Source: Acholeplasmataceae bacterium
Lineage (GTDB): Bacteria; Bacillota; Negativicutes; Acidaminococcales; Acidaminococcaceae
Length of the DNA stretch: 5,299 nt
Direction of reading: 5' to 3'
NCBI GenBank assembly: GCA_012719555.1
Contig: JAAYAE010000247.1
Coordinates: 1-5,299 of the forward strand
The translations under genes and the position numbers were made by a program. Under the pieces are notes generated by a model that was not told where the DNA came from, did no database searches, and worked only from the letters and a program-made list of their open reading frames with translations. Position 1 is the stretch's first letter. The number at the start of each line of letters is the position of its first letter. Below are positions 1-5,285 of this stretch, one piece after another.

Positions 1-146
1 TATTCTACTAAGTTATAAAAATGTTTGTGTTCCAATTCCCCATTTTCTTTATCAACTACTAAAAGCCTGGAATGATCTCTCGGCTCCATGGGATGTTGCG
101 CAATTAGTTCTTTAGGCAATTCATAATCAAAATCTTTAACCTGCAT
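1..146 (-). CDS. queA: QueA, S-adenosylmethionine:tRNA ribosyltransferase-isomerase (N-terminal part only)
   Basis: Reading leftwards from an ATG at 144-146, 48 codons are visible before the window ends, so most of the gene lies outside. The start MQVKDFDYELPKELIAQHP, followed a few residues later by RDHSRLLVVD and by GELEHKHFYNL, matches the well-conserved QueA N-terminus (family pattern: DFDYELPxxLIAQxP…R..SRLLV…G…H..F..L). QueA transfers the ribosyl part of S-adenosylmethionine to 7-aminomethyl-7-deazaguanine in tRNA and isomerises it, giving epoxyqueuosine. It sits 9 bases after the SpoIID-like gene. Its ribosome binding site GGGTGAG (150-156) begins on the last base of that gene's TAG stop, so translation is probably coupled. 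The presence of queH two genes upstream supports the call. In many genomes tgt follows queA, but that cannot be seen here. Confidence 0.93.
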   Translation of the reverse strand, partial: MQVKDFDYELPKELIAQHPMEPRDHSRLLVVDKENGELEHKHFYNLVE

Positions 147-149
147 ATT

Positions 150-156
150 CTCACCC
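150..156 (-). promoter_or_regulatory. queA: queA ribosome binding site starting on the spoIID-like stop codon
   Basis: GGGTGAG on the minus strand begins with the final G of the preceding TAG stop (156-158) and ends 3 bases before the queA ATG. It is closer than usual, but no other site is present. Confidence 0.65.
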
Positions 157-1466
157 TAGTATATTTTTTTTATTTCTGTTCCTGTATAGTAATGTTGTAA
201 AATCTTTTTATAATAATCTTTTTCCTGTTTAGGAGCTGCCAAAGCCATTCCTCTAGCACCCCACTGGCTCATTCCCAAACCATGTCCCCAACCATTGCCT
301 GTTATAAAAATTTTTTCCCCCACTACGCTTGTTAAAAGTCGTACCGGGCCCATATTTCCTGTGTAATTATCCTTGTCATTGTTGTTAAGCTTAATAGGAA
401 TTTTCTTTTTACCAATCTCCATACCAAATTGATTTAAAATAGGCACTTCAATATAATCAGGTCTATTAAGGCCAACGTAAATGTCAAATAATGTGCTATT
501 AAGTTGCAATATTGAGCGTAGCTTAGTTCCCTCTATGGTAACGGATTTTGTTCCATTAAAAGTAATTTCCTTTACTCGTCCTGAAATTCCGCGATCACTA
601 GCTTGCATGGGTGCTGGTTTACGATAAGAGATTCTTATACTATCCAATGTTCCTAATTTATACCCTGCTTGCTCCAATTGCTTTTGCAGCTGGTCTCTGG
701 TATAAATCTTTTCCCAGCTAAAATTCGGAGCATCTTCATCATAATCTTTCACTGCTTTAAGATAAGGAACAGCATTGCCCCACACATTTTCTGAGCTTTC
801 GGTATACCCCCCACTGCAACTATGGAAAAAGGCTTCTATTGGTTTTCCCCCATAGAGAGCGACCACTCCTCTAGTTTCATCAATAATACGATTTGTATTG
901 GCGTGTTCAGCTAAAATGCCGCCGTATACCTGTCCCATTTCGTTTGCGCGCACGTCATAGCCCATATAATTGGAACTTTTTATTTTAAACAAAGCAAAAG
1001 ACCTTGATGCTACTGCTTGTGCTTTAATAGCCTCATCAGGCCACAAAGGTATAATTTCCTTAGCAACAACACCATAAAGATATTCTTCCAAAGGCAAAGC
1101 ATTTATGACATTCAAAGTCTTCCGGTCACTGTTTAAGGCTGCAGTTATAGCCCCACGATAATGCTTACGATTAACGTTCAAGGGTGCTTTAGCATCAACC
1201 GCAAAAAAGGAGGCGTGATTGCCACCAATAATAATATTATCTATTTGCAATAGGCCCTTTTTTACGCTGACAAAATGATTCCCGGCTTTAAGTGTTACCT
1301 TTTCCCCGCTATCAGATACCACATTAATCTGACCGCCTGAACTAAGCTCTGCTGAAAACTGATTGGCCACTAGGCCTACTCTGATAGTAGGTCCCATTTC
1401 TGCCGCCAATGCAGGTGATATCTGCATTGCTATAAACAAAAAAATAAGCAATAAATATCTAACCAT
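156..1466 (-). CDS. spoIID: SpoIID/LytB-domain exported protein (peptidoglycan lytic transglycosylase type)
   Basis: This 436-residue protein starts with a signal peptide or membrane anchor: hydrophobic residues about 4-20 end in PALAA, giving a plausible cleavage near 21-22. It therefore acts outside the membrane. Residues about 100-240 carry the SpoIID core: LEEYLYGVVAKEI (126-138), where E137 aligns with the family's catalytic glutamate, then the conserved KAQAVASRSFAL (148-159) and FHSCSGGYTE (214-223). The C-terminal signature GNGWGHGLGMSQWGARGMA is at 390-408. SpoIID of Bacillus is a lytic transglycosylase that cuts stem-peptide-free glycan during engulfment; the same domain occurs in the LytB/amidase-enhancer family. 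The ATG at 1464-1466 is preceded by AAAGGAGT (1471-1478) inside the end of queH, and the gap to queH is 2 bases. The symbol follows the domain. Whether this is the true sporulation SpoIID or a housekeeping paralogue cannot be settled here, because it is embedded in a non-sporulation operon. Confidence 0.9.
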   Translation of the reverse strand: MVRYLLLIFLFIAMQISPALAAEMGPTIRVGLVANQFSAELSSGGQINVVSDSGEKVTLKAGNHFVSVKKGLLQIDNIIIGGNHASFFAVDAKAPLNVNRKHYRGAITAALNSDRKTLNVINALPLEEYLYGVVAKEIIPLWPDEAIKAQAVASRSFALFKIKSSNYMGYDVRANEMGQVYGGILAEHANTNRIIDETRGVVALYGGKPIEAFFHSCSGGYTESSENVWGNAVPYLKAVKDYDEDAPNFSWEKIYTRDQLQKQLEQAGYKLGTLDSIRISYRKPAPMQASDRGISGRVKEITFNGTKSVTIEGTKLRSILQLNSTLFDIYVGLNRPDYIEVPILNQFGMEIGKKKIPIKLNNNDKDNYTGNMGPVRLLTSVVGEKIFITGNGWGHGLGMSQWGARGMALAAPKQEKDYYKKILQHYYTGTEIKKIY

Positions 1467-1468
1467 AG

Positions 1469-2020
1469 CTACTCCTTTAGTTTTTGTTTAGGCTTCTTTT
1501 CATAACGGTCACGCTCACTAAAAATACACCCACAATAAGGTTGTCTATACATTTCTAGCTCCAAGCTAATATCCACACCCTCTTGATAGCCTAGGCGATA
1601 ATCTTCATAGTAAAAAGGTATATCATACTTCTGGGCTGCTTCTTGTGCAATAGTCTTAATTAAATCATGTTTTTGGTAAGGACTAACCAAAAGCGTTGTA
1701 GAAAAAGCATCAAAGCCATTTTCTTTCCCATAAATCGCGGCAGCTTCCATACGCGTTCTATAACAATAAGCACAACGGACGATGGGTTCTTGTAGCATGC
1801 CTTGCAGGCATGTTTCCAGCGGATAACTTTTGTCCACTACCAGTTTGTATTTTTTTAACTGACAATACTCACGCAAAGTATTCAAGCGATGCTTGAATTC
1901 CTTATAAGGATGAATATTGGGATTAAAAGCATAAACAGTAAAACTATTACCGTCTTCAACTAGCTTCTTCGTCGGATAAATTGAACAAGGGCCACAACAG
2001 GCATGCAATAAAATATTCAC
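1469..2020 (-). CDS. queH: QueH, epoxyqueuosine reductase (DUF208 family)
   Basis: The protein opens with NILLHACCGPCSIYP, the QueH/DUF208 signature, followed by VYAFNPNIHPYKEF. It also has the paired cysteines RCAYCYRTRM and YCGCIFSE, which with the leading CC motif supply the conserved cysteines for iron-sulfur binding. QueH reduces epoxyqueuosine to queuosine in tRNA and replaces the unrelated cobalamin-dependent QueG. The neighbouring queA makes its substrate. I chose the GTG at 2018-2020 (183 residues) because AAGGGGTGA (2026-2034) lies 5 bases upstream. An in-frame GTG at 2027-2029 gives 186 residues and a 4-base GTGA overlap with the ruvB stop, but it leaves no spacer to a ribosome binding site. 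Many automatic callers might still pick it. The longer form would add only three residues (MKA) and would not change the function. Confidence 0.92.
   Translation of the reverse strand: MNILLHACCGPCSIYPTKKLVEDGNSFTVYAFNPNIHPYKEFKHRLNTLREYCQLKKYKLVVDKSYPLETCLQGMLQEPIVRCAYCYRTRMEAAAIYGKENGFDAFSTTLLVSPYQKHDLIKTIAQEAAQKYDIPFYYEDYRLGYQEGVDISLELEMYRQPYCGCIFSERDRYEKKPKQKLKE
1471..1478 (-). promoter_or_regulatory. spoIID: Ribosome binding site of the SpoIID-like gene, within the queH 3' end
   Basis: AAAGGAGT on the minus strand, 4 bases before the ATG at 1464-1466. Its last base is the first base of the queH TAG stop, so initiation follows directly on queH termination. Confidence 0.8.
1796..1812 (-). 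repeat. Perfect 7-base inverted repeat with 3-base loop inside queH
   Basis: CATGCCT (1796-1802) and AGGCATG (1806-1812) are exact reverse complements around a 3-base loop, in the middle of the queH coding sequence (residues CLQGM). No U-run follows, so it is not terminator-like. The amino acids here are not obviously constrained to produce it. Confidence 0.5.
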
Positions 2021-2025
2021 TGCTT

Positions 2026-2034
2026 TCACCCCTT
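2026..2034 (-). promoter_or_regulatory. queH: queH ribosome binding site overlapping the ruvB stop
   Basis: AAGGGGTGA on the minus strand resembles AAGGAGGTGA with one base missing. Its last three bases are the ruvB TGA stop. The 5-base spacer to the GTG at 2018-2020 favours that start over the GTG at 2027-2029, which lies inside the site itself. Confidence 0.65.
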
Positions 2035-3033
2035 ATCCGGTATTGTAATTCCTAAATAATTATAGGCTTCAACAGTAGCCATACGTCCACGAGGGGTCCT
2101 TTGTAATAATCCTAACTGCATTAAATAGGGCTCATAGACATCTTCTAAAGTTTCCGTCTCTTCATTAATAGCAGCAGCAATAGTTTCTACTCCCACAGGT
2201 CCTCCGGCAAAAGTTTTTACAATAGCCATCAAAATACGGCGGTCATTGCAATCTAAGCCTTTGTCGTCTACCTCCAACTTACTAAGAGCCGCTTTAGCCA
2301 CTGTTCCGGTAATTTCATCATCGCCCATAACTTGAGCAAAGTCACGGACACGTTTTAAAAGCCGATTAGCTACACGCGGAGTTCCTCTAGCGCGCCTTGC
2401 AATTTCAAACGCACCATCAGCATCAATATTTACGTGCAAAATCTTTGCAGCACGGTTGACAATCGTTTGCAATTCCTCCGGTTTATAGAATTCCAAACGG
2501 CACAATACACCAAAGCGATCACGCAAAGGTGCAGCAATAGCTCCGGCACGAGTAGTTGCCCCAATCAATGTGAACTTAGGTAAATCCAGACGCACGCTGC
2601 GAGCACTGGGACCCTTGCCAATAATAATATCCAGAGCATAGTCTTCCATGGAGGAGTAGAGAATTTCTTCTACGGTTTTAGACAACCTGTGAATTTCATC
2701 AATAAACAAAACATCATTATCATTCAAATTCGTTAAAATTGCTGCCAGATCTCCCTGACGCTCAATGGCCGGTCCGGATGTTACACGAATATTTACATTA
2801 AGCTCATTGGCAATAATATTAGCCAAGGTAGTTTTGCCCAACCCGGGAGGGCCAAATAAAAGTACATGATCCAATGCTTCTTTGCGCTCAGTAGCCGCTT
2901 TAATAAACACCGACATGTTGCGTTTTACCTGCTCTTGTCCAATATATTCTGACAAAAGGCGAGGGCGCAAACTGTACTGCCACACATCCGCATCTGTTTC
3001 CTGTCCAGTAATAACTCGCTCTTCTTTTTCCAT
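2026..3033 (-). CDS. ruvB: RuvB, Holliday-junction branch-migration motor ATPase
   Basis: RuvB is the AAA+ DNA translocase that, held on the junction by RuvA, drives branch migration for recombinational repair in the cytoplasm. The 335-residue length is normal for the family. Visible motifs in order: the N-terminal LRPRLLSEYIGQ (22-33), Walker A GPPGLGKT (61-68), Walker B VLFIDEIHR (108-116), sensor 1 GATTRAG (158-164), arginine-finger segment PLRDRFG (169-175), sensor 2 GTPR (217-220), and the C-terminal winged-helix domain from about 256 with QRTPRGR (311-317). The start ATG (3031-3033) is preceded by AGGAGG at 5 bases. That site is made by the last two Arg codons of ruvA, and the gap to ruvA is 2 bases. 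Nothing looks truncated or altered. Identification is as secure as sequence reading allows. Confidence 0.98.
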   Translation of the reverse strand: MEKEERVITGQETDADVWQYSLRPRLLSEYIGQEQVKRNMSVFIKAATERKEALDHVLLFGPPGLGKTTLANIIANELNVNIRVTSGPAIERQGDLAAILTNLNDNDVLFIDEIHRLSKTVEEILYSSMEDYALDIIIGKGPSARSVRLDLPKFTLIGATTRAGAIAAPLRDRFGVLCRLEFYKPEELQTIVNRAAKILHVNIDADGAFEIARRARGTPRVANRLLKRVRDFAQVMGDDEITGTVAKAALSKLEVDDKGLDCNDRRILMAIVKTFAGGPVGVETIAAAINEETETLEDVYEPYLMQLGLLQRTPRGRMATVEAYNYLGITIPDKG

Positions 3034-3035
3034 TA

Positions 3036-3635
3036 TTACCTCCTAGCCATTAATTTCAAGGCCTGACGAATAATTTCTTCTGATTTCATTGTGTATCTAT
3101 TTTGTATTTGTTTTATAACCGGAATTATTTCCGAATTAGTGTATCCCAAGGTAACAAGTGCTGCCATGGCGTCATCAACCACAGTACCTGTCAGTGTACC
3201 TGTACTATCGACAAAATCCAAATCATCACCATCAGTGCTGCCTATTTTGTCTTTAAGTTCCAACAATAGTCTTTCAGCAGTTTTCTTGCCTATTCCCGGC
3301 AATTTAGTTAAAAACTTCAAATCGCGGCTTTGAATAGCCAAATAAAACTCGTCTGGTTTAGCCGCTGACAACATACCCAAAGCAACTTTAGGTCCAACAC
3401 CGCTGACAGAAATTAACTGTAAAAAGAGGCTGTAGTAATCTCTGGTCAAAAAACCATACAAAAGTAAAGCATCATCGCGTACCGCTAAATAGGTAAAGGC
3501 CTTGACTTCTTGTCCTACTTTGAGAAGTGATAACTGACCAAAGGGCATAAAAATACGATAGCCAATGCCATTATTGTCAACAATACAGTGATCATTTGCT
3601 AGATAATCGACATTTCCTTTAATAAAACCTATCAT
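3036..3635 (-). CDS. ruvA: RuvA, Holliday-junction recognition subunit
   Basis: RuvA binds four-way DNA junctions as a tetramer and recruits the RuvB motor. The protein has 199 residues, typical of the family. It begins MIGFIKGNVDYL, the usual OB-fold N-terminal domain (about 1-62). The acidic-pin residues appear as D54-D55 in AVRDDALLLYGF, equivalent to E55-D56 of E. coli RuvA. Domain II carries two helix-hairpin-helix motifs, SGVGPKVA (78-85) and PGIGKKTA (113-120). After an acidic linker (about 133-150), the C-terminal RuvB-contact domain covers about 152-199 (DDAMAALVTLGY). The ATG at 3633-3635 overlaps the ruvC TGA stop in an ATGA overlap. A GGAG site at 3644-3647, inside the end of ruvC, gives an 8-base spacer, so coupled translation with ruvC is likely. 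Confidence 0.97.
   Translation of the reverse strand: MIGFIKGNVDYLANDHCIVDNNGIGYRIFMPFGQLSLLKVGQEVKAFTYLAVRDDALLLYGFLTRDYYSLFLQLISVSGVGPKVALGMLSAAKPDEFYLAIQSRDLKFLTKLPGIGKKTAERLLLELKDKIGSTDGDDLDFVDSTGTLTGTVVDDAMAALVTLGYTNSEIIPVIKQIQNRYTMKSEEIIRQALKLMARR
3039..3044 (-). promoter_or_regulatory. ruvB: ruvB ribosome binding site formed by the last two ruvA codons
   Basis: AGG AGG encodes the terminal Arg-Arg of RuvA and is also a perfect AGGAGG site, followed by the TAA stop and ruvB's ATG 5 bases on. The same six bases serve coding and initiation. Confidence 0.88.
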
Positions 3636-4132
3636 CTTTTCAGCTCCAATCCATACTTACGTTTATCTATGGAATGCAGGCCACAAATAGCTGTAGCTAA
3701 AGCATCTGCCACATCATCGGGTTTAGGTGTCTCTCTAATATTAAGCAATTTCTGCACCATAAATGTTACTTGTTGTTTTGTTGCTCCGCCATATCCTACT
3801 ACAGCCTGTTTAATCTGTATAGGCGTATATTCTACTACGGGTATGCCTTTGTTAGCTGCGGTAAGTACAATACCTCCCCTAGCCTGTCCAACAGTAATAG
3901 CCGTAGTTACATTCGTATTAAAGAAAAGCTTCTCCACGGACATGAAATCCGGTTTATATTCTTCAATTATAGCAGTTAGCTCTTCATATATTTTTTTTAA
4001 TCTTAGCTCCATAGGCATATCTTTTTCAGTTAAAACCGCACCATAATGAATGGGGGTCAAATGATTCCCCGCTAAGTTAACAACTGCATACCCACAAATC
4101 GCCGTTCCAGGATCTATACCAAGTGCTAACAT
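3632..4132 (-). CDS. ruvC: RuvC, Holliday-junction resolvase (crossover junction endodeoxyribonuclease)
   Basis: RuvC cuts Holliday junctions symmetrically to finish recombination, working with the RuvAB complex encoded next. The 166-residue protein from the ATG at 4130-4132 starts MLALGIDPGT, exactly where RuvC proteins normally begin. The acidic catalytic set of the RNase H-like fold is visible: D7 in GIDPGT, E67 in SVEKLFF, and D140 and D143 in KPDDVADALA. The reading frame stays open for 30 more codons upstream to a GTG at 4220-4222, but that extension crosses a hairpin and has no family counterpart. The chosen ATG also has AAGGA (4139-4143) at a 6-base spacing. The gene follows yebC after 164 bases and overlaps ruvA by 4 bases. 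No catalytic residue is missing. Confidence 0.97.
   Translation of the reverse strand: MLALGIDPGTAICGYAVVNLAGNHLTPIHYGAVLTEKDMPMELRLKKIYEELTAIIEEYKPDFMSVEKLFFNTNVTTAITVGQARGGIVLTAANKGIPVVEYTPIQIKQAVVGYGGATKQQVTFMVQKLLNIRETPKPDDVADALATAICGLHSIDKRKYGLELKR
3641..3647 (-). promoter_or_regulatory. ruvA: ruvA ribosome binding site within the end of ruvC
   Basis: GGAGCTG on the minus strand, with GGAG (3644-3647) 8 bases before the ruvA ATG. It lies inside the last ruvC codons, ahead of the ATGA stop/start overlap, consistent with coupled translation. Confidence 0.7.
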
Positions 4133-4136
4133 ATTA

Positions 4137-4144
4137 TTTCCTTT
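4137..4144 (-). promoter_or_regulatory. ruvC: ruvC ribosome binding site
   Basis: AAAGGAAA on the minus strand, with the AAGGA core 6 bases before the ATG at 4130-4132. It supports the 166-residue RuvC and argues against the 30-codon extension to the GTG at 4220-4222. Confidence 0.8.
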
Positions 4145-4150
4145 CTTACT

Positions 4151-4200
4151 AATGAAAAGAGACACCCGCTGAAATAATTGCACAAAACAGGCGGGGTGTC
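4151..4200 (-). terminator. Hairpin plus U-rich run between yebC and ruvC: weak terminator or attenuator candidate
   Basis: GACACCC (4161-4167) pairs perfectly with GGGTGTC (4194-4200). Past a one-base bulge (G at 4193), GC pairs with GC (4168-4169 with 4191-4192), and two further pairs are possible past a second bulge. The loop is AT-rich, about 16-21 bases. Read in the yebC-to-ruvC direction, the stem is followed by TCTTTTCATT, a broken U-run. It lies about 100 bases after the yebC stop and about 30 before the ruvC start. It could end part of the yebC transcripts, act as an attenuator or RNA-processing site before ruvC, or be a small dispersed repeat. The U-run is too interrupted for a confident strong terminator. 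Confidence 0.42.
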
Positions 4201-4211
4201 CCCTAAACTTA

Positions 4212-4221
4212 TGGTCGACCA
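4212..4221. repeat. 10-base perfect palindrome TGGTCGACCA
   Basis: TGGTCGACCA equals its own reverse complement over all ten bases and does not extend further. It sits 12 bases beyond the outer edge of the hairpin stem, in the untranslated gap between yebC and ruvC. It could be a small operator half, part of a dispersed repeat unit together with the hairpin, or chance. No known regulator consensus is recognised. Confidence 0.4.
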
Positions 4222-4296
4222 CAGGTGCCGCCCTACTAATTATGTTTTAAACTACCCACAATAACCCAAGCTATATTACTAGAATCAGTACATCTG

Positions 4297-5028
4297 CTAT
4301 TCTTCATCAGGAAGATCAGCGTTAGTATAAACATCCTGAACATCATCAAGTTCTTCAAAACCATCAATCATACGTTGTACTTTTGCTGCATCGTCCCCTG
4401 ACACCGTTACCATAGTATCCGGAATCATAGAAATCTCAGACATGGCAACTTCAATGTTATTATCAGACAATACTTTTTCCACAGCATCATAATCTTCCGG
4501 TGAAGTAATAATTTCATAGCCTTCATCTTCAGTCTTTATATCCTCGGCCCCGGCATCTAAAACCATCATCATCAAATCTTCTTCGCTAGGTCCGTTTTCT
4601 TTAGCTACAGAAAATACACCTTTGCGTTTAAACATCCAGCCAACACAACCTGTTTCGCCCATATTCCCACCCTTGGAAAAAGTATGGCGAATTTCAGCAG
4701 CTGTACGATTGCGATTATCCGTCAAGGTAGAAACCATAATAGCTACGCCCGCAGGGCCATAACCTTCGTAAGTAATCTCTTCGTAGTTAGATGCATCAGA
4801 GGCGCCTACGCCCTTAGCGATGGCTCTTTTAATATTGTCCTTTGGTACATTGTTAGCCTTTGCTTTATACAAAGCTAGTTTTAATTTCATATTGCCTGTA
4901 GGATCAGCACCACCCATGCGCACAGCAATTGTGATTTCACGGCCTATCTTGGTTGTAACCTGGCCTCGAATAGCGTCAGTCTTACCCTTCTTAAATTTAA
5001 TATTTGCCCATTTGGAATGTCCTGACAT
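4297..5028 (-). CDS. yebC: YebC/PmpR/TACO1-family protein (translation or transcription factor)
   Basis: The protein starts MSGHSKWANIKFKK, the hallmark YebC N-terminus. It continues with KLKLALYKAKANNVPKDNI (48-66), EEITYEGYGPAG (83-94), LTDNRNRTAAEIRHTFSKGG (102-121) and GETGCVGWMF (124-133). At 243 residues from the ATG at 5026-5028 it has full family length, with an acidic C-terminus ending in DEE. Members were first described as DNA-binding transcriptional regulators. More recent work links the family, including mitochondrial TACO1, to ribosomes and to relief of stalling at proline stretches. Which role applies here is not visible. The frame stays open 13 codons upstream, but the family start and GGGAGG (5036-5041) 7 bases upstream fix the shorter form. 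It is probably the first gene of the operon, and its position beside ruvC is typical. Confidence 0.96.
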   Translation of the reverse strand: MSGHSKWANIKFKKGKTDAIRGQVTTKIGREITIAVRMGGADPTGNMKLKLALYKAKANNVPKDNIKRAIAKGVGASDASNYEEITYEGYGPAGVAIMVSTLTDNRNRTAAEIRHTFSKGGNMGETGCVGWMFKRKGVFSVAKENGPSEEDLMMMVLDAGAEDIKTEDEGYEIITSPEDYDAVEKVLSDNNIEVAMSEISMIPDTMVTVSGDDAAKVQRMIDGFEELDDVQDVYTNADLPDEE

Positions 5029-5033
5029 ATGTA

Positions 5034-5041
5034 TTCCTCCC
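5034..5041 (-). promoter_or_regulatory. yebC: yebC ribosome binding site
   Basis: GGGAGGAA on the minus strand, with the GGAGG core (5036-5040) 7 bases before the ATG at 5026-5028. It decides in favour of the MSGHSKW start over the 13-codon upstream extension. Confidence 0.85.
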
Positions 5042-5106
5042 AATGTAATTTGTTTGGACAACCTCAAGGGCAGTCCCTACATCTGTCACTATAATATAAC
5101 CAACTA

Positions 5107-5135
5107 ATATTACCACAAATGGCCTGTTTTCGCAA
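5107..5135 (-). promoter_or_regulatory. yebC: Candidate housekeeping promoter for yebC and the ruv operon
   Basis: On the minus strand TTGCGA (5130-5135) is separated by 17 bases from TAATAT (5107-5112), and TG precedes the −10 by one base as in extended −10 promoters. Each hexamer matches the vegetative consensus at 4 of 6 positions. Transcription from here would give a leader of roughly 70 bases, including a small AGGG/CCCT stem (5067-5078). An alternative is TTGTGG (5113-5118) with TATTAT (5091-5096) at 16 bases. The region is AT-rich, so chance matches are common. Confidence 0.35.
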
Positions 5136-5207
5136 ATTTTCAAGACCATACTCCCATAATAAATGCACCCTATTTATGGTGGTTAAACAACTATTACCTA
5201 TTACTTT

Positions 5208-5251
5208 TTGACACTCCAATATGCATGTTATAACTCAATTTATGGTATAAT
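5208..5251 (+). promoter_or_regulatory. Candidate promoter(s) for the divergent right-edge gene
   Basis: A perfect TATAAT lies at 5246-5251 preceded by TGG, an extended −10, but no good −35 is found at 17-18 bases (TGCATG at 5222-5227). Just upstream, a second extended −10-like TGTTATAAC (TATAAC at 5229-5234) lies 15 bases after a perfect TTGACA (5208-5213), a short spacing. Either or both could drive the gene starting at 5293; the downstream TATAAT is the better −10. Confidence 0.45.
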
Positions 5252-5279
5252 ATTATTCTATTTATATTAACATTATAGC

Positions 5280-5285
5280 AAGGAG
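5280..5285 (+). promoter_or_regulatory. Ribosome binding site of the divergent right-edge gene
   Basis: AAGGAG with a 7-base spacer to the ATG at 5293-5295. It is the main evidence that a plus-strand gene starts at the window edge. Confidence 0.7.

Larger units (their letters stand above)
4133..4296 (-). other. yebC–ruvC intergenic region
   Basis: This 164-base gap is long compared with every other junction in the block. It holds the hairpin (4161-4200), the palindrome (4212-4221) and the ruvC ribosome binding site. I saw no good promoter for ruvC. The best is a CATAAT-like −10 on the minus strand (within AAACATAATTAG, around 4240-4251), with only a TTGGGT at 19 bases as −35. The open frame across the left part has no family support as coding sequence. 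Confidence 0.6.

Noticed and set aside
3091..3333. 80-codon open frame on the plus strand opposite ruvA
   Set aside because: It is a shadow of ruvA codon use (serine/valine-rich), with no domain and no convincing ribosome binding site.
3669..4046. 125-codon open frame on the plus strand opposite ruvC
   Set aside because: It is antisense to a clearly functional gene with an intact catalytic set, has low-complexity hydrophobic and serine-rich composition, and shows no recognisable domain.
4133..4222. 30-codon N-terminal extension of RuvC starting at a GTG
   Set aside because: It crosses the hairpin, has no counterpart in the family, and the ATG at 4130-4132 has a good ribosome binding site and the standard MLALGIDPGT start.
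5029..5067. 13-codon N-terminal extension of YebC
   Set aside because: The family begins at M(S/A)GHSKW, and GGGAGG lies 7 bases before that ATG; the upstream codons include the ribosome binding site itself.
5067..5078. AGGG-CAGT-CCCT stem in the yebC leader as a regulatory hairpin
   Set aside because: It has only four pairs and no U-run; too weak to claim a function.
4684..5107. Plus-strand open frames opposite yebC (64 and 95 codons)
   Set aside because: Both are antisense shadows of a strongly conserved gene; neither resembles a known protein.
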